Assembly (NCBI GenBank): GCA_903931645.1
Contig: CAIZDF010000593.1
Span: 1-7,617 of the forward strand
DNA: 7,617 bases
Direction of reading: 5' to 3'
Source: an uncultured Tolumonas sp.
GTDB taxonomy: Bacteria > Pseudomonadota > Gammaproteobacteria > Enterobacterales > Aeromonadaceae
Made by a program: the position numbers and the translations under genes. The notes under the pieces were generated by a model, which did no database searches, was not told the origin of the DNA, and was given only the letters and a program-made list of their open reading frames with translations. Within the stretch, counting starts at the first letter, position 1. The number at the start of each line of letters is the position of its first letter. Shown here piece by piece: positions 1 to 5,121 of the stretch.

Positions 1-45
1 ATCGAACAAGCTGCTGCCGATGAAAAACAGGTAGAAATCAACTAA
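1..45 (+). CDS. purM: Phosphoribosylformylglycinamidine cyclo-ligase (AIR synthetase), C-terminal end only
   Basis: Only the last 14 codons are present, reading IEQAAADEKQVEIN and then TAA. The tail has the same layout as the end of E. coli PurM as I remember it (IE, a short polar stretch, then V-x-I-x). The TAA stop shares its last A with the ATG of purN (TAATG), the usual tight purM-purN coupling in gammaproteobacteria. PurM makes 5-aminoimidazole ribonucleotide from FGAM in cytoplasmic purine synthesis. The call rests on this short tail and on purN following it. Too little is visible to judge whether the gene is intact. Confidence 0.75.
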   Translation: MEQAAADEKQVEIN

Positions 46-704
46 TGAATCTGGTTGTTCTGATTTCCGGAACGGGAAGCAACTTGCAGGCCGTCATTGA
101 CGCCTGCAAGTCAGGCAAAATTCATGGCCGAGTCGCTGCTGTTATCAGTAACCGCGCAGATGCTTATGGATTGAAACGCGCCAGTGCTGCTGATATCCAT
201 ACCGCTGTCATTTCGAATCAGGATTATGCTGATCGGGCACAATATGATGCGGCGTTGATGACTGAAATTGATCGTCACCAGCCCGATCTGATTGTTATGG
301 CCGGTTTTATGCGGATCTTAACGCCTGCTTTTGTGAATCACTATGCCGGACGCATGCTGAATATTCATCCGTCTTTGCTGCCTAAATACCAAGGTTTGCA
401 TACGCATCAAAAAGCAATTGATGCGGGTGATAGTGAACACGGCGCCAGTGTACATTTCGTGACGGAAGAACTCGATGGCGGCCCGGTGATCCTGCAAGCC
501 AAAGTTCCTGTCTTTGCCGAAGATAGTGCTGAAGAGTTAGCACAACGCGTGCATGTGCAGGAACATCAGATCTATCCATTAGTGATCAACTGGTTTTGTC
601 AGCAACGTTTAGTCATGAAAGAAGGTAAAGCTTGGCTGGATGGCGAATGTCTTCCAGTATCAGGTTATGCCAGTGACGACGATGGTGCAGGGCAAACAGA
701 GTAA
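45..704 (+). CDS. purN: Phosphoribosylglycinamide formyltransferase (GAR transformylase 1)
   Basis: The 219-residue product is close to E. coli PurN (212). It transfers a formyl group from 10-formyltetrahydrofolate to GAR, the third step of de novo purine synthesis, in the cytoplasm. The phosphate-binding loop GTGSNLQ lies at residues 9-15. The active-site segment NIHPSLLPKYQGLHTH (106-121) contains the catalytic Asn106 and His108, and the catalytic Asp is Asp144 in EELDGGPV. All three sit at the E. coli positions. The start ATG overlaps the purM stop by one base, so translation is probably coupled, and no separate promoter is visible. Transcription should end at the hairpin just after the stop codon. 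The C-terminal tail (SDDDGAGQTE) is a few residues longer than in E. coli and acidic. The gene looks intact. Confidence 0.97.
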   Translation: MNLVVLISGTGSNLQAVIDACKSGKIHGRVAAVISNRADAYGLKRASAADIHTAVISNQDYADRAQYDAALMTEIDRHQPDLIVMAGFMRILTPAFVNHYAGRMLNIHPSLLPKYQGLHTHQKAIDAGDSEHGASVHFVTEELDGGPVILQAKVPVFAEDSAEELAQRVHVQEHQIYPLVINWFCQQRLVMKEGKAWLDGECLPVSGYASDDDGAGQTE

Positions 705-712
705 TACAAATA

Positions 713-749
713 AAGAACAGGGAGCTTAAGCTCCCTCTTCTTTTTCTTC
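713..749 (+). terminator. Rho-independent terminator after purN, nested in the yafJ 3' end
   Basis: A perfect 7-bp stem, AGGGAGC / GCTCCCT (719-725 and 730-736), closes a TTAA loop. Beyond a single C-C mismatch the stem continues for five more pairs (AAGAA 713-717 with TTCTT 738-742). A T-rich tract, TTCTTTTTCTTC, follows on the plus strand. The hairpin starts eight bases after the purN stop. The yafJ TAA (minus strand) lies in the loop and its last codons form the right arm. The hairpin may also work on the minus strand, where TTCTTTATTT follows it. Confidence 0.85.
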
Positions 750-1526
750 GGTCGTAATAGCAAATAATTGCTGACCAAAGCGGAAAACTTTCAGTTCACC
801 GCGTTCCATTTTCTGCCATTGCTCATTATTCGTCAGCGGCTGAGTCGCAATCACAGTCACTACGTCGTTCGGCGTCGTTTCCTGCTGAAAATCGATCGTA
901 ACATCGTCATCAATTAACTTAGCCTGCCCAAACGGTGCTCGACGAGTAATACAATGAAGATTAGTGGTGCAATACGTGATCAAATATTCGCCATCGGATA
1001 ACAGCATATTGAACACGCCTAATTGCATTAATTCATTACATAACGTCGCTAAAAACTGAAACAATGCCTCAGGTTTTTCTGGGAAAAATGGGAATTGTTT
1101 CTCTAGTTGGTTTAACAACCAGCAAAATGACTTTTCACTATCGGTTTGGCCAACCGGCACAAAACGCCCTACATCCAGTGATTCATAACCCGTCAGCTGG
1201 CCATTATGCGCAAAGGTCCAGTAATGCCCCCACAGCTCCCGTGTAAATGGGTGAGTATTTTCCAACGCCACACTACCCCGATTCGCCTGGCGGATATGAC
1301 TCACCACAGCGCAACTTTTGATCGGGTATTCCTGAACTAATTTAGCAATTTGAGACTGCGCACAAGCTACGGGATCTTTAAAAGTACGGCAGCCCTTCCC
1401 TTCATAGAAAGTAATGCCCCAACCATCAACATGCGGGCCAGTACGCCCACCACGTTGCACTAACCCACTGAAACTAAAACAGATATCAGTGGGAACATTC
1501 GCACTCATACCCAATAATTCGCACAC
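726..1526 (-). CDS. yafJ: Class II (Ntn-type) glutamine amidotransferase, YafJ family
   Basis: The 266-residue product is very similar to E. coli YafJ (about 255). The start is GTG. It places the nucleophile cysteine at position 2 (MCELLGM), where this fold needs it exposed after removal of Met1. Other glutaminase landmarks are HIRQAN at 77-82 (Arg79 expected to bind the glutamine carboxylate), the oxyanion segment AHNGQLTG at 106-113, and TDSE at 128-131. There is no second domain, so the acceptor of the released ammonia cannot be deduced. It could be a free-standing hydrolase, as proposed for relatives of yeast Dug3. yafJ lies 18 bases behind gmhA and is probably translated from the same message. 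The C-terminal tail EEKEEGA is acidic and its DNA doubles as the purN terminator. The family call is firm; the biological substrate is unknown. Confidence 0.93.
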   Translation of the reverse strand: MCELLGMSANVPTDICFSFSGLVQRGGRTGPHVDGWGITFYEGKGCRTFKDPVACAQSQIAKLVQEYPIKSCAVVSHIRQANRGSVALENTHPFTRELWGHYWTFAHNGQLTGYESLDVGRFVPVGQTDSEKSFCWLLNQLEKQFPFFPEKPEALFQFLATLCNELMQLGVFNMLLSDGEYLITYCTTNLHCITRRAPFGQAKLIDDDVTIDFQQETTPNDVVTVIATQPLTNNEQWQKMERGELKVFRFGQQLFAITTEEKEEGA

Positions 1527-1528
1527 GA

Positions 1529-1537
1529 CCTCACCTC
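1529..1537 (-). promoter_or_regulatory. Ribosome binding site supporting the GTG start of yafJ
   Basis: On the minus strand the sequence GAGGTGAGG precedes the GTG start, with the upstream GAGG seven bases from it. No ATG start exists before codon 7, and starting there would lose the catalytic Cys2. The strong site and the chemistry therefore agree on the GTG start. Confidence 0.75.
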
Positions 1538-1544
1538 AAACTAA

Positions 1545-2123
1545 TCAGACAGCCAGCTCTTTTTCAATCAACATAATCAAAATATGGATAATTTTAATAT
1601 GGATCTCTTGAATACGATCCGCATACCCAAAATAACGGACGCGAATTTCAACATCTGCCATGCCAGCCATTTTGCCGCCGTCTTTACCTGTCAACGTAAC
1701 GACTTTGATCCCTTTATTTTTAGCCGCTTCGATAGCCGTAATAATATTGCCAGAGTTACCGCTGGTCGAGATACCTAGCATCACATCACCCGAGCGACCA
1801 ACTGCTTCCAGATAACGGGAAAACACATACTGATAACCATAGTCGTTAGAGACACAAGACAAATGGCTCGGATCTGAAATGGCGATCCCCGCGTAACCCG
1901 GACGGTCTTCACGGTAACGGCCTGTTAACTCTTCGGCAAAATGCATGGCATCACAGTGTGAACCACCATTGCCACACGACATAACTTTACCGCCGTCACG
2001 CAGTGATGCTGCAATTAACTTTGCCGCTTGTTCTATAGCATTAATATTTTCAGCATCCGCAATGAAATCGGCCAAAGCCTGCTGTGCGGTTACCAATTCC
2101 TGCTTAATAATTTCTTGATACAT
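1545..2123 (-). CDS. gmhA: Phosphoheptose isomerase (sedoheptulose 7-phosphate isomerase)
   Basis: This cytoplasmic enzyme converts sedoheptulose 7-phosphate to D-glycero-D-manno-heptose 7-phosphate, the first step of ADP-heptose synthesis for the LPS inner core. The 192-residue product starting [10 protein letters not shown] equals the E. coli GmhA length and keeps its landmarks: [20 protein letters not shown] at 50-69, the sugar-phosphate site GISTSGNS (117-124), and expected metal ligands His61, Glu65, Gln172 and His180. The frame stays open seven codons further upstream to a TTG at 2144. I reject that start because it overlaps the only Shine-Dalgarno (AAAGGA) and lengthens the protein beyond the family norm. 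gmhA sits 42 bases behind dnaQ and 18 bases before yafJ. A minus-strand TATAAA lies in the dnaQ-gmhA gap (2148-2153) but has no good -35, so an independent promoter is only possible. Confidence 0.97.
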   Translation of the reverse strand: MYQEIIKQELVTAQQALADFIADAENINAIEQAAKLIAASLRDGGKVMSCGNGGSHCDAMHFAEELTGRYREDRPGYAGIAISDPSHLSCVSNDYGYQYVFSRYLEAVGRSGDVMLGISTSGNSGNIITAIEAAKNKGIKVVTLTGKDGGKMAGMADVEIRVRYFGYADRIQEIHIKIIHILIMLIEKELAV

Positions 2124-2135
2124 ATACGGTATTTT

Positions 2136-2141
2136 TCCTTT
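2136..2141 (-). promoter_or_regulatory. Ribosome binding site of gmhA
   Basis: AAAGGA on the minus strand lies 12 bases before the ATG at 2123, a rather long spacing. It lies inside the alternative reading from a TTG at 2144, so it argues for the ATG start. Confidence 0.5.
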
Positions 2142-2165
2142 CAATTTTTTATATGGAAAAACTGT

Positions 2166-2915
2166 TTATTCTTGTTCTGGTCGCCACAGGCAACACCCGC
2201 CTTTTTTAGCCACCAGATCTAATCTCTTTTCATGTGCCGCTAATTCATCGTCTGACGCACGTAAAACTTTCAACGAACCATTACGCTGCAGCATTTTCAG
2301 CTGCTGTGCTGAGGCTGATGAACCTGAACTATTATCATTGACCGTGTTGTGTAACTCCAGTCGCGTCTGGCCACCCGTCATCAATAAATAGACATCGGCC
2401 AAAATTTCGGCGTCCAATAACGCGCCGTGCAAAGTACGATGCGAGTTATCGATACCAAAACGCGTACATAACGCATCCAAACTGTTACGTTTGCCGGGGA
2501 ACTGCCCTCGCGCCAATGCCAGCGAATCCGTAACCCCACAGATGTCTTTAACCCGCTCCGTCCAGCCCAGCTTCTCAAATTCATGATTGATGAAGCCAAC
2601 GTCGAACGCTGCGTTATGAATGACTAATTCTGCACCACGAATAAAATCCCGGAATTCTTGCGCGATAGCCGCAAACGGTGGCTTATCGGCCAGGAAAGCG
2701 TCGGTAATACCATGCACCCGGATCGCTTCTTCATCTACCAACCGATCTGGCTTGATATAAACATGATAGTGATTTCCGGTGAGACGGCGATTTATCACCT
2801 CCACACAACCGATTTCAATAATGCGGTGACCAATATAGACCGGGCCACCACTTTGGTTCATACCCGTGGTTTCCGTGTCGAGGATTACGTAGCGATTCGT
2901 TTGCATTGGGTTCAT
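2166..2915 (-). CDS. dnaQ: DNA polymerase III epsilon subunit (3'-5' proofreading exonuclease)
   Basis: The 249-residue product is a DEDDh exonuclease, close to E. coli epsilon (243). Exo I is LDTETTGMN with Asp13 and Glu15. Exo II is NAAFDVGF with Asp105. Exo III is [10 protein letters not shown] with His163 and Asp168. All catalytic residues are present. A Ser/Asn-rich flexible linker (about 190-206) leads to a conserved tail, [18 protein letters not shown] (228-245), the part known in E. coli to bind the polymerase alpha subunit. QTRLEL (183-188) stands where E. coli has its weak beta-clamp motif QTSMAF. I chose the ATG at 2915; an in-frame ATG three codons later has no better ribosome binding site. 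The gene diverges from rnhA as in E. coli and probably heads a dnaQ-gmhA-yafJ transcript. No convincing dnaQ promoter is visible in the short gap, so it may lie within rnhA. Confidence 0.97.
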   Translation of the reverse strand: MNPMQTNRYVILDTETTGMNQSGGPVYIGHRIIEIGCVEVINRRLTGNHYHVYIKPDRLVDEEAIRVHGITDAFLADKPPFAAIAQEFRDFIRGAELVIHNAAFDVGFINHEFEKLGWTERVKDICGVTDSLALARGQFPGKRNSLDALCTRFGIDNSHRTLHGALLDAEILADVYLLMTGGQTRLELHNTVNDNSSGSSASAQQLKMLQRNGSLKVLRASDDELAAHEKRLDLVAKKGGCCLWRPEQE

Positions 2916-2939
2916 AGCACTTTTATGTCACACTTTACT
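2911..2939 (+). promoter_or_regulatory. Possible rnhA promoter in the dnaQ-rnhA gap
   Basis: TTCATA (2911-2916) and TTTACT (2934-2939) each match four of six bases of the sigma-70 consensus and are separated by 17 bases. Transcription would begin near 2946, leaving a leader of about 19 bases. The -35 overlaps the dnaQ start codon on the other strand. Both boxes are weak, so this is a candidate only. Confidence 0.3.
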
Positions 2940-2964
2940 CAGACGCTCAGAATACCACGACACT

Positions 2965-3432
2965 ATGCTAAAACAGATAACTCTCTATACCGATGGCTCA
3001 TGTCTCGGCAACCCTGGCCCTGGCGGTTATGCCGCTGTTTTGATCTACAAACAACACCGTAAAGAGTTAGCTCAAGGTTACGAGCTGACCACCAATAACC
3101 GCATGGAGTTAATGGCCGCGATAGCCGGTTTACAATCCTTGAGTGAACCCTGTCAGGTCAAACTGACCACCGATAGCCAATATGTTCGTCAAGGTATTAC
3201 CCTGTGGATCCATGGCTGGAAAAAGAAAGGCTGGAAAACCGCGAACCGTGAACCAGTTAAGAATGTGGACTTATGGTTATTGCTAGACAGCGAAATTCAA
3301 CGTCATGATGTGGAATGGTTTTGGGTCAAAGGGCACTCAGGTCATCCGGAAAATGAGCGTTGTGACGAGCTGGCACGCAATGCCGCGCTCGCAGCAGATA
3401 GTCGTCTAATTGATTCTGGCTACCCGTCATAA
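2965..3432 (+). CDS. rnhA: Ribonuclease HI
   Basis: The 155-residue product has the exact length of E. coli RNase HI. This cytoplasmic enzyme cuts the RNA strand of RNA:DNA hybrids using two metal ions, removing R-loops and helping to remove primers. The catalytic set is present at E. coli numbering: Asp10 ([14 protein letters not shown]), Glu48 (NNRMELMAA), Asp70 (TTDSQYV), His124 ([11 protein letters not shown]) and Asp134. The basic handle that contacts the hybrid is visible as [18 protein letters not shown] (83-100). The gene diverges from dnaQ and converges on yafS with a 7-base gap. There is no recognisable Shine-Dalgarno in the bases before the ATG, which suggests modest or leader-independent translation. 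No other in-frame start would keep the family length. Confidence 0.98.
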   Translation: MLKQITLYTDGSCLGNPGPGGYAAVLIYKQHRKELAQGYELTTNNRMELMAAIAGLQSLSEPCQVKLTTDSQYVRQGITLWIHGWKKKGWKTANREPVKNVDLWLLLDSEIQRHDVEWFWVKGHSGHPENERCDELARNAALAADSRLIDSGYPS

Positions 3433-3439
3433 AAAACGT

Positions 3440-4180
3440 TTAACGCTGCGTCCGGGTCTGATTTTTTAGTCTGGCCATACCACCCACCATCACTGGACGT
3501 TTAAGCCACGCTACCTCGCGGATCCGAGTTAACGGAAGAGTCCGTTTTCGAGCCGCGAGCATATAGGTTGATGCAAACCGATAACCACACCGTCGGGCGG
3601 TATTTTCCCGCCAGCAATGAATTCGGCTGCGGCGCGAAAGCGCTGAATAAGCAAACCCTTCCAGGTGCACCACCTCAAAGCCCAGCAAATGCAACCAGTC
3701 GAGAACTCGTTCCGGTGAAAACATTTGTGCAGACCACGGCAGCCGACGCCGTAGATGAGGCAGTAGCTTTCCTAAACCAACCAAGCTATACGGATTAAAA
3801 CCACTGATGATGATCCAACCATCAGCTGTTAATACTCGTTCAACTTCACGCAATATCTGATGCGGGTCGTTACTGAAATCAAGTGTATGCGCCAGCAAAC
3901 AAGCATCAATGCTACCCGTTCGAATAGGTAACTCGCCAATATCAGCGATAATTCCTAGAGAAGCCCCCTCTGCACCTAATGCACATTGATGACGAATAGT
4001 TGACGTAGAACATGACAGCTGACTGCTCAATGGGCCTAGTTTCAAAAGATGATAGCCGAACATAAACTGACACCATTCATCGAGCTTATGCTGGATTTCC
4101 ATTGCCAGCCAATCACCCATCGGTAATTCGCTCCAATTCTCTGGTGCAATGATTTCCCGGTTTGTTTTTGCTGGTTTCAC
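3440..4180 (-). CDS. yafS: YafS family class I methyltransferase-like protein (Methyltransf_11 fold)
   Basis: The 246-residue product resembles E. coli YafS in sequence and neighbourhood. After a family-specific N-terminal part (HLLKLGPLS at 44-52), the second half of a methyltransferase core is clear: ADIGELPIRTGSIDACLLAH (79-98), the helix DPHQILREVERVL (105-117) and the strand DGWIIISGFNP (120-130). The acidic residue and GxGxG of the usual SAM-binding motif I are not seen, and only about 27 residues separate HLLKLGPLS from ADIGELP. Catalytic activity is therefore uncertain. An Arg-rich stretch (182-198) follows. The start is GTG with GAGG seven bases upstream. The stop lies seven bases from that of convergent rnhA, with no terminator in between. 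yafS diverges from gloB. The family call is good; the substrate is unknown. Confidence 0.85.
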   Translation of the reverse strand: MKPAKTNREIIAPENWSELPMGDWLAMEIQHKLDEWCQFMFGYHLLKLGPLSSQLSCSTSTIRHQCALGAEGASLGIIADIGELPIRTGSIDACLLAHTLDFSNDPHQILREVERVLTADGWIIISGFNPYSLVGLGKLLPHLRRRLPWSAQMFSPERVLDWLHLLGFEVVHLEGFAYSALSRRSRIHCWRENTARRCGYRFASTYMLAARKRTLPLTRIREVAWLKRPVMVGGMARLKNQTRTQR

Positions 4181-4187
4181 TTCATCA

Positions 4188-4191
4188 CCTC
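4188..4191 (-). promoter_or_regulatory. Ribosome binding site supporting the GTG start of yafS
   Basis: GAGG on the minus strand lies seven bases before the GTG at 4180. The ATG lying between them is out of frame and reaches TGA after two codons, so GTG is the usable start. Confidence 0.65.
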
Positions 4192-4205
4192 AACACGGGT
4201 AAATA

Positions 4206-4234
4206 TTGCCTTTCTCTCTCTTTCATTTTATACA
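4206..4234 (+). promoter_or_regulatory. Predicted sigma-70 promoter of gloB
   Basis: TTGCCT (4206-4211) and TATACA (4229-4234) each match four of six consensus bases with the ideal 17-base spacer. Transcription should begin near 4241, giving a leader of about 27 bases that carries GGAG eight bases before the ATG. The spacer contains four CT units (4214-4221). Confidence 0.5.
4227..4232 (-). promoter_or_regulatory. Possible -10 box of yafS, overlapping the gloB -10
   Basis: Read on the minus strand this is TATAAA, five of six matches to the consensus. It shares four bases with the gloB -10 on the other strand. No good -35 is found 16-18 bases upstream, so the promoter would be weak or depend on an activator. 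Confidence 0.3.
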
Positions 4235-4267
4235 CAACACTGCGTAATTCGAATCGGAGCTCATCAC

Positions 4268-5038
4268 ATGTTGCAAGTACAAGCCATTCCCAGTCGTACA
4301 GACAATTACATTTGGCTAATTAAGCAAGGCGAGCAAGCGATTGTGGTCGATCCCGGCGAATCAGCCCCCGTACTTGAACGGCTGCAACAACAAGAGCTAA
4401 CACTTCGAGCCATTTTAATTACACACCATCATCATGATCATGTAGATGGTGTTGCAGAACTTTTAGCGCAATATCCACAATGTGAAGTTTACGGCCCACA
4501 AATTACACTACCTGACGTACCACAATTACACACTATGTACGATCAGGATCTGATCAGCTTTCCTGATCTTCAGCTGACGTTTAAAGTCTGGCACACGCCA
4601 GGGCATACAGCTGAACACATTGTATTTCACGGCCATGGCGCCCTGTTTTGTGGCGATACGCTCTTTTCTGGTGGGTGTGGACGTCTGTTTACCGGCACTG
4701 CAACACAGATGTATCACTCGCTACAACGCCTAGTCGATCTACCTGATGAAACTCTTGTTTATCCTGCACATGAATATACTTACAATAATTTAAGCTATTG
4801 CTGGCAGGTTGAACCAGATAATATGTTTACAATGTCGCGAATTAAAGAAGTAAGCAAATTACGCCAACAAGGCTGCCCAACACTGCCATCATCAATTGGT
4901 ATAGAAAAGAGAAGTAATGTGTTTTTACGCACAAATAGTCCCAGTGTTGTGACTTATGCTCAAAAAACGAGCGATCTCTATCTCGAAAATGAGATCCAGA
5001 TCTTTGCTATTTTGCGCGAAAAAAAGAATAATCTTTGA
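4268..5038 (+). CDS. gloB: Hydroxyacylglutathione hydrolase (glyoxalase II)
   Basis: The 256-residue product (E. coli GloB: 251) hydrolyses S-D-lactoylglutathione to D-lactate and glutathione, the second step of methylglyoxal detoxification in the cytoplasm. It is a metallo-beta-lactamase fold protein. The binuclear metal site is complete: THHHHDH (52-58, ligands His53, His55, Asp57, His58), His113 in TPGHTAEH, the bridging Asp130 in CGDTLF, and His168 in PAHEYT. The short C-terminal domain that distinguishes true glyoxalase II is present, with the glutathione-binding signature KRSNVFLR at 214-221. GGAG eight bases before the ATG supports the start. gloB diverges from yafS and is followed by mltD after 83 bases with no terminator between, so readthrough into mltD is plausible. 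No glyoxalase I gene is in the window. Confidence 0.97.
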   Translation: MLQVQAIPSRTDNYIWLIKQGEQAIVVDPGESAPVLERLQQQELTLRAILITHHHHDHVDGVAELLAQYPQCEVYGPQITLPDVPQLHTMYDQDLISFPDLQLTFKVWHTPGHTAEHIVFHGHGALFCGDTLFSGGCGRLFTGTATQMYHSLQRLVDLPDETLVYPAHEYTYNNLSYCWQVEPDNMFTMSRIKEVSKLRQQGCPTLPSSIGIEKRSNVFLRTNSPSVVTYAQKTSDLYLENEIQIFAILREKKNNL

Positions 5039-5049
5039 GCTGTAACTGA

Positions 5050-5062
5050 GCATAAATTATGC
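5050..5062. repeat. Short inverted repeat in the gloB-mltD gap
   Basis: GCATAA and TTATGC flank a single central A, giving a 13-base symmetric AT-rich site. The loop is too short for an RNA hairpin of full length and no T-run follows, so it is not a terminator. It could be a protein-binding site upstream of mltD or simply chance. Confidence 0.3.
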
Positions 5063-5067
5063 AAGGC

Positions 5068-5096
5068 TTGATCTGAACCCTAAACACACATACCAT
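5068..5096 (+). promoter_or_regulatory. Possible mltD promoter
   Basis: TTGATC (5068-5073) and TACCAT (5091-5096) each match four of six sigma-70 consensus bases with a 17-base spacer. The predicted start near 5103 leaves a leader of about 19 bases with GAGG eight bases before the ATG. mltD could also be read from the gloB promoter. Confidence 0.35.
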
Positions 5097-5121
5097 CTGT
5101 CAAAATTTTGAGGATGACTGG

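Noticed and set aside
2121..2144. Longer gmhA product starting at TTG 2144
   Set aside because: It would use a TTG codon overlapping the only Shine-Dalgarno and add seven residues not seen in GmhA. The ATG start gives the exact family length of 192.
2658..3062. 134-codon plus-strand open frame across dnaQ and the rnhA start
   Set aside because: It lies antisense to dnaQ and then out of frame within rnhA, both of which have complete catalytic motifs. It shows no recognisable domain.
4178..4185. Two-codon ORF ATG-AAG-TGA overlapping the GTG start of yafS on the minus strand
   Set aside because: The ATG is only two bases from GAGG, too close for initiation, while the GTG has a seven-base spacing. 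There is no support for a regulatory leader.
4214..4221. CT dinucleotide repeat as a phase-variable switch
   Set aside because: Four units are too few to be hypermutable. It is kept only as a remark on the gloB promoter spacer.
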